Source: RUG023 sp900315435 (GTDB taxonomy: Bacteria; Spirochaetota; Spirochaetia; Sphaerochaetales; Sphaerochaetaceae). From it: 64,000 nucleotides of DNA. The DNA lies in assembly GCA_902788205.1 (NCBI GenBank), contig CADAJJ010000001.1:62001-126000 (forward strand), written 5' to 3'. Of the stretch, positions 50,486 to 59,056 are shown one piece after another (the first letter of the stretch is position 1; the number at the start of each line of letters is the position of its first letter). The notes beneath the pieces are model-generated. The model searched no databases. It was not told the origin of the DNA and saw only the letters and a program-made list of their open reading frames with translations. Made by a program: the position numbers and the translations under genes.

Positions 50486-51082
50486 ATGCAGGTTCTTGAT
50501 GGTTTTGTTGTCTTGGAAGGTCTGGACGGTGCGGGTACCACGACCCAGCTCCAGAAACTGGATCGGTTCCTGAACGGGAAAGGAAAAGCGCACCTGGTGC
50601 AGGCGGAGCCGACCGATGGCCCGATCGGACGTTTGATCCGCGATGTCCTCCAGCATAAACATTCGGTCCAGCCGTGGACGCTGGCGATGCTCTATGCTGC
50701 CGACCGCAACGAGCATGTGGCACGGATCGAGCAGGAAATCGCCGGCGGCAACATGGTCGTCTGCGACCGATATCTCTATTCCTCCCTCGCCTACCAGGGT
50801 GTCACCTGTCCGTGGGAGGATGTCTGGACCCTGAACCAGCACTATCCGCATCCCTCCACCATCCTCTACATTGACACTCCGGTCGAGGAATGCATGAAAA
50901 GGATCTCCCATCGCGGGGAACCTGTCGAGCTGTTCGAGCACCAGGAATTCCTGACCAAGGTCAGAGACGGATACGAGCGTGCCTTCTCCCACCTTCCGGC
51001 CGGGGTACGAATGGTCAGGCTTGACGGCGCAGCCGAACCCGAGGAGATATTCCGGAAGATTTGCCAAGTCCTTCTAGGCTGA
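50486..51082 (+). CDS. tmk: Thymidylate kinase
   Basis: Phosphorylates dTMP to dTDP. A 198-residue protein with the P-loop VVLEGLDGAGTTTQ (GxDGxGTT in place of the usual GxDGAGKS/T), the DR(Y/H) motif CDRYLYSSLAYQG and the lid segment. The P-loop lysine of many TMPKs is Thr here (GAGTTTQ), which also occurs in some authentic TMPKs, and the arginine of DRY is present. The ATG at 50486 has no ribosome site; it is exactly six bases behind a -10 box. Confidence 0.93.
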   Translation: MQVLDGFVVLEGLDGAGTTTQLQKLDRFLNGKGKAHLVQAEPTDGPIGRLIRDVLQHKHSVQPWTLAMLYAADRNEHVARIEQEIAGGNMVVCDRYLYSSLAYQGVTCPWEDVWTLNQHYPHPSTILYIDTPVEECMKRISHRGEPVELFEHQEFLTKVRDGYERAFSHLPAGVRMVRLDGAAEPEEIFRKICQVLLG

Positions 51083-51113
51083 GCAATATTTTGCAATACT
51101 TCTTTTCTGCACG

Positions 51114-51157
51114 AACACCCGGCATGGGTACAACGAAGCACGCCGGGTTGTTTGTTT
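51114..51157 (+). terminator. Intrinsic terminator of tmk
   Basis: AACACCCGGC (51114-51123) pairs with GCCGGG-TTGTT (from 51142) with one bulge across an 18-base loop, followed by the T-rich TTTGTTTCC. Confidence 0.65.
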
Positions 51158-51240
51158 CCTGGTTCCATGGGCCCATTGTCCGTGCGTCTTCCTGAGGAGA
51201 ACCGGCCTTTGTGGAGAATTGTGCATTTACGCACCACATA

Positions 51241-51258
51241 CCGCCACTACTGTGGCGG
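51241..51258. terminator. Perfect hairpin at the end of queA
   Basis: CCGCCAC and GTGGCGG pair around TACT. It is between convergent tmk and queA and may end the ruv-queA operon, although a T-run is missing. The rest of the 200-base gap holds no gene that I can see. Confidence 0.5.
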
Positions 51259-51281
51259 CTGCGGAAAAGATGCAGAGATCA

Positions 51282-52322
51282 TCACTTGATGAACATCGCG
51301 TCTCCATAACTGAAGAAATGGTACCTCTCGTCGATGGCGTGTTGGTAGGCGCGGAAGATGTGCTCCTTCGTGCTGAAGGCGGAAACCAGGGCAAGGAGTG
51401 TCGACTCCGGCGTATGGAAGTTGGTCAACAGCTGGTCGACCACATGGTAGGTGAAGCCAGGCTTGATGAACAGGTTGGTCCGGTTCCATCCGACATCCAC
51501 CCTTCCTGTCTCCGGGTTGTAGGCAGACTCCAAGGTGCGGACGCTGGTCGTGCCGGTCGCCACCACCTTTCTTCCCTCGGCCTTCGCCTGGGCGATCAGG
51601 TCGCTGGTCTGCTGGCTCACTTCGTACCGTTCCCAATGCATCTTATGGTCCTCAAGGTTCTCGGTGCGGACCGGCAGGAAGGTGCCGGGACCGACGTGCA
51701 GGGTCACTTCAGTGATCGTGCAACCTTTGGCTTTGACCCGGGCAAGGATCTCGTCGGTGAAATGCAGGCCTGCGGTCGGAGCGGCTACGGAGCCCTCCTC
51801 CTTTGCGTAGACGGTCTGATACCGTTTCTCATCAGAAAAGTCGTCCTCACGCTTGATATACGGAGGAAGAGGTACGTGTCCCAGTTTTTCGAAGAAGGAT
51901 TCATCCAGCGGTTCGTCGAAGCACAGCGTACGGGTGTCGTCCGGGTTTTCCTCGGAAATCACCGCGTGGTAGCATGCCGAACCATCGGCGCTCTTGAACT
52001 GATAGTGCTTGCCCTTGCGCTGTTTCTTCAACTTGGTCGCCATCACCTTCCAGGTATGGTCGATATGCTCTTCCAGAAAAAGGAACTCCACAGTTCCGCC
52101 AGTCTCGCTTTCTCCATACACACGCGCCTTGCGCACCTTGGAGTTGTTGACGACAAGCAAGCTTCCCGGCTCGATAAAATCGGGAAAGTCCTCCATCATG
52201 GCGTCCTCATAGGCGCCCGTCTTCCGGTCCATGACCAGCAATCTGTCCTCGCCGCGCTGACGGGCGGGGGTCTGGGCGATCAGCTCAGGGGGAAGGTCAA
52301 AATAAAAGTCCTTGGTCAGCAT
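51282..52322 (-). CDS. queA: S-adenosylmethionine:tRNA ribosyltransferase-isomerase
   Basis: Builds epoxyqueuosine on tRNA using the ribose of SAM. The 346-residue protein has the family motifs LPPELIAQTPARQRGEDRLL, SLLVVNNSKVRKARVYG, AAPTAGLHFTDEIL and TTSVRTLESAYNP. Its start lies inside the end of ruvB (26-base overlap). Together with tgt (24758) it suggests an active queuosine route. Confidence 0.97.
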   Translation of the reverse strand: MLTKDFYFDLPPELIAQTPARQRGEDRLLVMDRKTGAYEDAMMEDFPDFIEPGSLLVVNNSKVRKARVYGESETGGTVEFLFLEEHIDHTWKVMATKLKKQRKGKHYQFKSADGSACYHAVISEENPDDTRTLCFDEPLDESFFEKLGHVPLPPYIKREDDFSDEKRYQTVYAKEEGSVAAPTAGLHFTDEILARVKAKGCTITEVTLHVGPGTFLPVRTENLEDHKMHWERYEVSQQTSDLIAQAKAEGRKVVATGTTSVRTLESAYNPETGRVDVGWNRTNLFIKPGFTYHVVDQLLTNFHTPESTLLALVSAFSTKEHIFRAYQHAIDERYHFFSYGDAMFIK

Positions 52323-53499
52323 TTGAAACGGCCCCTCCAGCGGGTCGATGAGTATCCTTCATTCCAAAAAGGGCGTAGGCCTTCGAGGTGACAACCCGTC
52401 CCTGCGGGGTTCTCTGCAGGTAGCCTTTCTGGATCAGATAGGGTTCGTAGTAGTCGGAAAGCGAACTAGGTTCCTCTCCCAGCGCGACGGCAAGCGTATC
52501 CAGACCGACCGGACCGCCTTCGTAATAGTTGATGATCGTCCTCAGGACATTCAGGTCCTGGGCGTTCAGGCCGTTGTGGTCGATGCCCATGCGTTCCAGT
52601 CCCTGGCGGACAATGTCGACGGTGACCACCCCATCCCCGAGGACCGAGGCGAAATCGCGTAGCCTGCGCAGCAGCCTGTTGGCGATTCTCGGCGTCCCCC
52701 TGCTGCAGTGGGCGAGCATGGTCAGCGCCTCGGGAACAATCGTCACGTCCAGCAGCTTGGCGCTGCGGCGGATGATGTCGGTCAGTTCCTGGTCGTTGTA
52801 GTAGTCCAGATGGAGCTGGATGCCGAAGCGGTTGGAAAGCGGGCGGGAGACTCCGCCAGCCTTGGTGGTCGCCCCGATCAGGGTGAATTTCGGGATGGGG
52901 ATGCGCATTGTCCTCGCCGCGGGTCCTTGCCCGATCATCCAGTCGATCTCGAAATCCTCCATGGCGATGTAGAGCATCTCCTCCAGCGCTGGTTTGAGGC
53001 GGTGGATCTCGTCGATGAAGAAAACCGAGTTCTCCGTGATATTGGTGAGCACGCCGGCAAGGTCCTTTGGCTTGTCCAAGGCGGGGGCGTTGGTCATCTT
53101 GATCTCGGCTCCCATCTCGTTGGCGATGATCGAGGCGAGCGTCGTCTTCCCCAGGCCTGGAGGGCCAATCAGAAACGTATGGTCCAGTGGTTCACCACGC
53201 ATTTTCGCGGCCTTGATGAAGATGGAGAGGTTCTCCTTCAGAGCGCTCTGCCCTTGGAAATCCTTCAGGTATTTGGGCCGAAGGATGTTTTCCTGCTCCT
53301 CTTCCTCATTCTGGGCGAGTTTTCCGGAAAGAAGACCGGGATCGGTCGGAGGCATTCCCCCGAAGGCATCTTCCTGATTGTCGGACGAAAGGCCGGAAAG
53401 CTCATGTTCCACCTGGTCGATGTCGTCAAACGGATTGTCCATCGTCTGCGAGATGCCGCTCTTCTTGCTGTATCCTCGTTTTCCGTATGTTGTTGCCAT
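52297..53499 (-). CDS. ruvB: Holliday junction branch-migration helicase RuvB
   Basis: ATPase motor for moving Holliday junctions together with RuvA. The 400-residue protein has Walker A IGPPGLGKTTLA, Walker B SVFFIDEIHRL, sensor 1 TLIGATTKAG and the arginine finger in SRPLSNRFG. It is about 60 residues longer than usual owing to an acidic, low-complexity N-terminus (from GISQTMDNPFDDIDQ to EEEEQENIL). The start at 53499 follows ruvA by six bases. Confidence 0.97.
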   Translation of the reverse strand: MATTYGKRGYSKKSGISQTMDNPFDDIDQVEHELSGLSSDNQEDAFGGMPPTDPGLLSGKLAQNEEEEQENILRPKYLKDFQGQSALKENLSIFIKAAKMRGEPLDHTFLIGPPGLGKTTLASIIANEMGAEIKMTNAPALDKPKDLAGVLTNITENSVFFIDEIHRLKPALEEMLYIAMEDFEIDWMIGQGPAARTMRIPIPKFTLIGATTKAGGVSRPLSNRFGIQLHLDYYNDQELTDIIRRSAKLLDVTIVPEALTMLAHCSRGTPRIANRLLRRLRDFASVLGDGVVTVDIVRQGLERMGIDHNGLNAQDLNVLRTIINYYEGGPVGLDTLAVALGEEPSSLSDYYEPYLIQKGYLQRTPQGRVVTSKAYALFGMKDTHRPAGGAVSNADQGLLF

Positions 53500-53505
53500 G
53501 TTCCA

Positions 53506-54129
53506 TCACCCCAGATATTTCAACGCAAGGCGGAAGACCAACTGCTCCTGCTCGTTCATCGTCAGGGTCTCCAGCTTTTCCTTCGCTTCATTCTCTACGT
53601 GGCTGACAGCCTCGTCGGCACTCCGCCTGTCATACCCCATGGCGGCAAGGCTTTCCGCGACGGCGACAAAGCGCTTGCTCTTCTGGGAACGGGACGCGCG
53701 TTCCTCTTCCTCGTCAATGACCAGCTTGCCACGCAACTGCAGGATCATCTTCTGTGCGGTCTTGCTGCCTACGCCGGGAACGGTGGAGAGCAATTTGACG
53801 TTGCCTTCGTCCAAGGCGCGGGCAAGGTTGTCGACGGTGATGCCACTGAGAATCTTCAATGCCTGCCGGGGACCGATGCCGTTGACGTTCTGCAACTGGT
53901 TGAAGGCTTCCCGCTCCAGTTCGTCGGAGAAGCCGTAGAGCAGCATGCTGTCCTCGTGGTGGCTCAGGACGGTCAGCAGCCTGACGTTCCGCTTTTCCTC
54001 TCCCCTCAGGGCTGCAATATGTCCTTCGGTCTGCCCGCTGACAATCATCGAGTACTCGACATACCCGGCACGGAGGACCACTACGCCCTCCTTGACCGAT
54101 ACCACATCACCGATTACCGCATTGATCAT
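53506..54129 (-). CDS. ruvA: Holliday junction DNA helicase subunit RuvA
   Basis: Tetramer that binds Holliday junctions and loads RuvB. The 207-residue protein shows the OB fold at the start (MINAVIGDVVSVKEGVVVL), two helix-hairpin-helix motifs (NVNGIGPRQALKIL and TVPGVGSKTAQKMI) and the C-terminal RuvB-binding three-helix bundle (SLAAMGYDRRSADEAVSHV). Its start overlaps the ruvC stop (ATGA). Confidence 0.96.
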   Translation of the reverse strand: MINAVIGDVVSVKEGVVVLRAGYVEYSMIVSGQTEGHIAALRGEEKRNVRLLTVLSHHEDSMLLYGFSDELEREAFNQLQNVNGIGPRQALKILSGITVDNLARALDEGNVKLLSTVPGVGSKTAQKMILQLRGKLVIDEEEERASRSQKSKRFVAVAESLAAMGYDRRSADEAVSHVENEAKEKLETLTMNEQEQLVFRLALKYLG

Positions 54130-54641
54130 ACATGCATCCTTTGGCCAGCAATATTAAAGGTAGCCAGCGTGAGCCCCACTGCCAAGGCGTCAGCCGCATG
54201 GTCCGGTTTCGGAATCTCCTTCAGGCCAAGCAGAAGCCGGACCATCTGCTGTACCTGGTTCTTGTCCGCCCTTCCCGTCCCGGTGACGGTCGATTTGATC
54301 GTCATGGGGGAAAAGAGCCTGACGGGAACTTGCTGCATCGCCAGCTGGTGGCTGATGGCGCCAATGACCTTGGCTACCAGTATGGCGGATTGGCTGTTGG
54401 TGATATTCTTGTCCGCTTTAGAGCGGGTGAAGTAAATATCCTCGATACCACAATACTGGGTATGGTAATGATCCGCAACCTGTCCAATCGCGGTCGCAAT
54501 CGTATGGATGCGCATCTGCTCCGTCATGTCAGGACTGGTCGTGATGACACTATAAGAAACAGGCCGGTGGCGCAGTCCGTTTGTATCGACTACGCCCCAG
54601 CCTGTATTCGCGAGTCCTGGATCGATTCCAAGAATCAGCAT
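54126..54641 (-). CDS. ruvC: Holliday junction resolvase RuvC
   Basis: Cuts Holliday junctions symmetrically. The 171-residue protein has the first acidic residue in LILGIDPGLANTGWGVVD, the second in YCGIEDIYF, and the C-terminal DHAADALAVGL pair. The usual length. It follows yebC by three bases; yebC-ruvC-ruvA-ruvB is a common order. Confidence 0.96.
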   Translation of the reverse strand: MLILGIDPGLANTGWGVVDTNGLRHRPVSYSVITTSPDMTEQMRIHTIATAIGQVADHYHTQYCGIEDIYFTRSKADKNITNSQSAILVAKVIGAISHQLAMQQVPVRLFSPMTIKSTVTGTGRADKNQVQQMVRLLLGLKEIPKPDHAADALAVGLTLATFNIAGQRMHV

Positions 54642-54644
54642 CTC

Positions 54645-55388
54645 TCAGTCTTCAGGGTCCTCGTAATCATCCGGCAAATCCAGGTTCGTGTAGACGTTCT
54701 GGACGTCATCCAGATCTTCGAGCCGGTCAACGATCTTCATGACCTTCTGGGCATGCTCCTTGTCCAGTGCAACACGGTTGTCGGAAACCATTTCGATGGA
54801 ACCGCTCTCCTGGGTGAAGCCGGCCTTTTCCATGGCATCGAGCACCTGCTGGAAGTTGCTCGGGCTGGTGGTGACCTCGATCACGCCGTCGTTGGTGACG
54901 ACATCGTCGGCACCGGCCTCCAAGGCCGCTTCCATGATCTGGTCCTCGGTGTATTTGGTGGAGTCGTAGTCGATGATGCCTTTGGTGGTGAACATGTAGG
55001 AGACGCTGCCGGTCGCTCCAAGGGAGCCGCCATTCTTGGTCAAGGTGGAGCGGACATCGCTCGCAGTGCGGTTCTTGTTATCGGTAAGGCACTGGATGAT
55101 GATGGCGACCCCGCCAGGAGCGTAGCCTTCATACTGCAACTCCTCGAACACGGTGTTGCCAAGCTCGCCGGAACCCTTCTTGATGGCTCTCTCGATGTTG
55201 TCCTTCGGCATGTTCTCAAGACGGGCCTTCAGGATAGCGGTGCGCAGGGCTGCATTGCTTTCAGGATCGCTTCCGTTCTTCGCAGCAACGGAAATCTCTT
55301 TAATCAGCTTAGTGAATTTCTGACCGCGCTTCGCGTCAGCAATTCCTTTCTTGTGTTTGATGGTAGACCACTTGCTATGGCCGGACAT
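54645..55388 (-). CDS. yebC: YebC/PmpR-family transcriptional regulator
   Basis: A 247-residue three-domain protein starting MSGHSKWSTIKHKKGIADAKRGQKF, the hallmark of the YebC/TACO1 family, with NIERAIKKGSGE and the acidic end VYTNLDLPDDYEDPED. Members act as transcription regulators, and some help the ribosome through proline runs; this one cannot be assigned from sequence. AGAGG lies seven bases ahead of the ATG. First gene of the yebC-ruvCAB-queA operon. Confidence 0.95.
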   Translation of the reverse strand: MSGHSKWSTIKHKKGIADAKRGQKFTKLIKEISVAAKNGSDPESNAALRTAILKARLENMPKDNIERAIKKGSGELGNTVFEELQYEGYAPGGVAIIIQCLTDNKNRTASDVRSTLTKNGGSLGATGSVSYMFTTKGIIDYDSTKYTEDQIMEAALEAGADDVVTNDGVIEVTTSPSNFQQVLDAMEKAGFTQESGSIEMVSDNRVALDKEHAQKVMKIVDRLEDLDDVQNVYTNLDLPDDYEDPED

Positions 55389-55462
55389 GTAGAGACCTCT
55401 TTCGAAAAAAGAATTTTAACTTGGTTACTGTACTATACGAGCAGACAGATGGTCAAGGATGC

Positions 55463-56599
55463 CTACAAGGCCTCCGCCAGACAAAGGAGCACCCGGTCGA
55501 GCACCATCATCCCCTTCTCCGTCAGCGCGAAACGGCGTGGGTCGTCGACGAGGAGTCCCCTGCCGATCTTGCCTACCTGTTTGGCGAACAGATTGTCGAA
55601 AGAGCAGCCAAATCGGGACAGGAAGCGCGCTTTGTCGATTCCCCATTTCGTCCGCAGGCCGGTAAGCAGATACTCTTCACACTCTTCCTGGCGGGTCAGA
55701 TGCTCGCTGGTGTATCCGCTTCCCACTGGCCCTTCGGCATATTGGCGCAGATCTTGACTGTTCTCCGTTGCATCCATTCCTCCATCGATCCTGGGTTCCC
55801 GTCCAGCCGCATGGCTTCCGAGTCCCACATAGGGGTCAAGGTGCCAGTAGTGCAGGTTGTGGATGCAGTACGCTCCGTCCTTGGCGAAATTGCTCACCTC
55901 GTAGTGCTCGTAGCGGTTCTTCTCCAGGTATTCCCACAGCGTGTACAGACAGTCCGCCTGCTCGTCCTCGCCCGGCATCCGGATCTGTCCTTTTCTCACC
56001 CTGCGCTCCAGGGCGGTACCCGGCTCAAGGGCCAGGCAGTAAAGGGAAAGATGGTCGGGGTTGCTCAGTGAGAGCAGCCGGCCGACATCTTCCACAGAGT
56101 CGGCAATGGTTTGGCCGGGGACACAGGCAATCAGGTCGAAATTGACGGCAATGTGGTACTTCTTCTGGAAATACCCGAGGCGTGCGACTCCCTCAAGGGT
56201 CTGGTTCCGGGTACTGGCCCTTCCGAGGGTCCGCAAGGTCTTCTCGTCCAGGCTCTGCACTCCCATGCTGACCCTGCTTACCAACCCATCGCCGAACAGC
56301 GGCTCGTATGCGTCGGTCAGGGACTCGGGATTCATCTCTATCGTCGTCTCCCTGCTTTCGCCTGCATCTTCGAGCATCGAGACGAGCGCCTCCGGAGGAA
56401 GGGAGCACGGATTGCCACCCCCGAGGAAGATTGTGTCGAAACTGCCGTACTTCGCCCTTGCATGCCGGATTTCCTTCCGCATCCGCTCCACATATGCCGG
56501 CCATAGTCCCTTCCAGTGGGTCTTCGGCTCGCTGTAGAAGGCACAATAGGCGCAGCTTGCGGTGCAGAAAGGAAGATGCAGGTAGAGGGACGGAACCAT
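55463..56599 (-). CDS. hemW: HemW-like radical SAM protein
   Basis: A 378-residue protein of the coproporphyrinogen dehydrogenase-like family. It has the iron-sulfur motif CxxxCxxC in FCTASCAYCAF near residue 12, the GGGNPCSLP glycine loop (usually GGGTPS), and IEMNPES. HemW proteins are heme chaperones or handle porphyrins rather than making coproporphyrin. It follows lepB by one base, so the two are cotranscribed. Confidence 0.92.
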   Translation of the reverse strand: MVPSLYLHLPFCTASCAYCAFYSEPKTHWKGLWPAYVERMRKEIRHARAKYGSFDTIFLGGGNPCSLPPEALVSMLEDAGESRETTIEMNPESLTDAYEPLFGDGLVSRVSMGVQSLDEKTLRTLGRASTRNQTLEGVARLGYFQKKYHIAVNFDLIACVPGQTIADSVEDVGRLLSLSNPDHLSLYCLALEPGTALERRVRKGQIRMPGEDEQADCLYTLWEYLEKNRYEHYEVSNFAKDGAYCIHNLHYWHLDPYVGLGSHAAGREPRIDGGMDATENSQDLRQYAEGPVGSGYTSEHLTRQEECEEYLLTGLRTKWGIDKARFLSRFGCSFDNLFAKQVGKIGRGLLVDDPRRFALTEKGMMVLDRVLLCLAEAL

Positions 56600-56600
56600 C

Positions 56601-57611
56601 TTACTTGTTGGCGAGATAGGAAATGCGATGAAGAGGCCAGAAGCGGAAAAGCACCCTGCCGTTCACGTTCTTCTGCCAGACGGGACCGAAATAACGGCCG
56701 TCCCTGCTGTCATCGCGGTTGTCGCCAAGGGGCAGCACCTGGTCCCTGCCGACGTAGATGCCGTTGGCATATTTGGCATAGGCGCTACGGGCCTCGCTGT
56801 CGGCGGGATTCAGGAGGGCCATGGCCCTGGTCCGGGATTCCTCGAACTGATAGAAGTCGTCCGGGTAGTCCTTTCCCGCCATTGTCGACTGGTAAGCGTT
56901 CTTGATGTACTGGGGAGCCAGGTTGATATCCAGGCCGCTGTCACGATATCCGGCCAAAGTCCCCCATGCCTTGATGCCTGGGTATGCCGCGGAGTCAACC
57001 GAGCGATGCGGCGCAGTGGACAGTCCGGCGTCAGCACGGAATGCTTCTTCTGCCTCGTAGGTGGAGGACCCGGCCTTGCGGATGCTCACGTTTCCCTCGT
57101 CGAAACGAACCACTTCTCCCGGAAAGCCGACCGCACGCTTGACGAGCAGGCGCTCGGCAGGGGATCCGTCCTCGTTGCGGTCGATGTTCACCAAGGTGAA
57201 GGTTCCACTATAGATGAACTGGGACAAGACGTTGAAGACAACCCCCTTGTTGGGGTATTCCGGGTTGTAGAAGGTGATGATGTTGTCGCGGTGGACCTTG
57301 CGGTTGTCGGTGAATATTTTCTTTCCTGCCGAGTACAGTTCGGTTCCATAACTGTTTTTCCCGACAAAGACCCGGTCTCCGATTTCCAGCGTATGGACCA
57401 TGGAGGGGGACGGAATGACAAACAGCTGGAACAGATACTGGTTGATCAGGATGACGACGATGATGGCGAAAAGCAAGGCGTCAATCCAGCCCCAGAGCTC
57501 GCCGAGGAACGTCCTGGGCTTCCTGTTGTCGGCCTCCCATTGCTTGACCGCCTTGCGGTGAGTCAGGAAGGCTTCCGTGCGCCTCTCTATGAAAGAAAGG
57601 AAATGTTCCAT
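56601..57611 (-). CDS. lepB: Signal peptidase I
   Basis: Cleaves signal peptides of exported proteins. A 336-residue protein with a single membrane segment (DALLFAIIVVILINQYLFQLFV, residues 44-65), the catalytic Ser70 in PSPSMVHTL, Lys158 in LLVKRAVGFPGE and the GDNRDDSRDGR box near residue 298. About 130 residues lie between the lysine and that box, a large insertion compared with most signal peptidases. The ATG at 57611 lies seven bases after a -10 box and has no ribosome site; the predicted message is leaderless. Confidence 0.95.
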   Translation of the reverse strand: MEHFLSFIERRTEAFLTHRKAVKQWEADNRKPRTFLGELWGWIDALLFAIIVVILINQYLFQLFVIPSPSMVHTLEIGDRVFVGKNSYGTELYSAGKKIFTDNRKVHRDNIITFYNPEYPNKGVVFNVLSQFIYSGTFTLVNIDRNEDGSPAERLLVKRAVGFPGEVVRFDEGNVSIRKAGSSTYEAEEAFRADAGLSTAPHRSVDSAAYPGIKAWGTLAGYRDSGLDINLAPQYIKNAYQSTMAGKDYPDDFYQFEESRTRAMALLNPADSEARSAYAKYANGIYVGRDQVLPLGDNRDDSRDGRYFGPVWQKNVNGRVLFRFWPLHRISYLANK

Positions 57612-57618
57612 ACCGACC

Positions 57619-57647
57619 AAGCTACCACAACAGCGCGCAGTTGACAA
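57619..57647 (-). promoter_or_regulatory. lepB-hemW promoter, back to back with the FGE-like gene's promoter
   Basis: Reverse-strand TTGTCA (57642-57647) and TAGCTT (57619-57624), 17 bases apart, seven bases from the lepB ATG. Its -35 box occupies almost the same bases as the -35 box of the opposite promoter. Confidence 0.55.
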
Positions 57648-57669
57648 GTTACAACACAGAAAGTACCTT
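57641..57669 (+). promoter_or_regulatory. Promoter of the FGE-like gene and smpB
   Basis: A perfect TTGACA (57641-57646) and, 17 bases later, TACCTT (57664-57669), a weak -10. Ten bases separate it from the ATG. Confidence 0.5.
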
Positions 57670-57679
57670 GAATGGGAAT

Positions 57680-59056
57680 ATGAAAAAGCACCGTGAACTT
57701 CCAGAGGTGGAGCCTGTGCGTCTCAAACCGGTATTTGGGATTCGTCCAGGTGTCTATCTTCTTGTTTTGTATACAATAATCATAGTTTTGTGCATCTTTC
57801 TTGTCTGCTTCCTTCCCGGAATCGTCAAAGGGGGCCGGTTCGTCCATTTCTCCCTTCCTGTCAGCGATGCGGGGCTGGAGATTGATGGCGTCTATCAAGG
57901 CGCCGCCGATTACCAGTACTTTGTTCCCAGCGGGACGCATACTGTCAAAGTCTCCAAAGCGGACCAGACACTTTCCGAACAAAGGATCTCGGTTGACCAT
58001 CCCCTTTTCCTGACCTGGCTGATCCATTACCATCAGGACGCATCCATTGCCCTTGGCAAGGTAAGCGACCAAGCCAAGCAGGCGGTCCTCAGGTTCGACT
58101 TGCAGGAAATCGCCCGGTACAGCACGGTCAAGGACTACGACCTGGTTACCGTCTACCCTCCCCTGTATGCCAATCTTGTCAGGGACATGCAGGCGCTGGG
58201 AATCGACGACAGCGACGCGCTTGATCTCGCCGCCCAGTTTATCGGCTCCAAGGAGATGTTGGACGAGGCGGGTTCCCTGCATGTCTCTTCCCCGCTCTTC
58301 CAGGCAGCGCTTGATGCGGCAAGAGCCGGGGACGGACAGGTTGGGCTTCGTGCCAGCAATATCGATATCACCGGCAAGAGAACCTCGCTCGACGCAGGCC
58401 TGTTCACCCAGGCCGGTATCTCCTACCCGGATGCCACCTTCGTCATGGGCGACCGGTCGACCGACAAGAGCAGTGCCGGCATCCAGGTGACCACCGGACC
58501 ATTCACCATCGCCACGACGCCGGTGACCCAGTACCAATGGGCGCTTTTCATGCAGGCGCATCCGGAATGGTCAAAGAGCGCGGTGCATGATGACGCCTAC
58601 CTTGCCGGCGAGGATCCCTCTGTCCTTGTTCCCACAAGCACGGCGGTGACAGGGGTGAGCGCCAAAGCGGCCGACGCCTTCTGCGCCTGGCTTTCCGAGG
58701 AAACCGGCAAACTGGTATTTCTTCCCAGCGAAGCGCAGTGGTCCCTCGCAGCCATGGCAAGCAGGAGCCGTGCCAGCCAGAAGAGTCTGGAATATGTGGA
58801 TGATGGCAGCGATACCGCTACCGGCATGTTGGGAACCATCTGGCAGATAACCTCCACTCCCTACATTCCCCTTGCCAGACTGACCGATTACGCGAAGGTC
58901 CAGGCCTTAGCGGAACGTTACCAGGTTTCCAACGACAGGGTGGTCAAGGGTGGATTGATGGCGGGCAAACAGAGCAGCCGCAATACGGTGGGCGCCATTC
59001 GCGTGGATGATGCGAGCGAGCTGGTCGGGTTCCGCATCGCTTGGATGGATAACTAA
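57680..59056 (+). CDS. Membrane-anchored protein with degenerate formylglycine-generating-enzyme-like domain
   Basis: A 458-residue protein. A cytoplasmic N-terminus is followed by a membrane helix (LLVLYTIIIVLCIFLVCFLPGIV), then a periplasmic PEGA-like beta domain (LEIDGVYQGAADYQYFVPSGTHTVKVS), a helical part and a C-terminal FGE/SUMF1-like fold (FTIATTPVTQYQWALFMQAHPEW, KAADAFCAWLSEETGKLVFLPSEAQW, GGLMAGKQSSRNTVG, LVGFRIAW). The cysteines that act in true FGE are not visible near the end, so sulfatase activation is unlikely and ligand or wall binding more so. The stop is directly followed by smpB. Confidence 0.75.
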   Translation: MKKHRELPEVEPVRLKPVFGIRPGVYLLVLYTIIIVLCIFLVCFLPGIVKGGRFVHFSLPVSDAGLEIDGVYQGAADYQYFVPSGTHTVKVSKADQTLSEQRISVDHPLFLTWLIHYHQDASIALGKVSDQAKQAVLRFDLQEIARYSTVKDYDLVTVYPPLYANLVRDMQALGIDDSDALDLAAQFIGSKEMLDEAGSLHVSSPLFQAALDAARAGDGQVGLRASNIDITGKRTSLDAGLFTQAGISYPDATFVMGDRSTDKSSAGIQVTTGPFTIATTPVTQYQWALFMQAHPEWSKSAVHDDAYLAGEDPSVLVPTSTAVTGVSAKAADAFCAWLSEETGKLVFLPSEAQWSLAAMASRSRASQKSLEYVDDGSDTATGMLGTIWQITSTPYIPLARLTDYAKVQALAERYQVSNDRVVKGGLMAGKQSSRNTVGAIRVDDASELVGFRIAWMDN

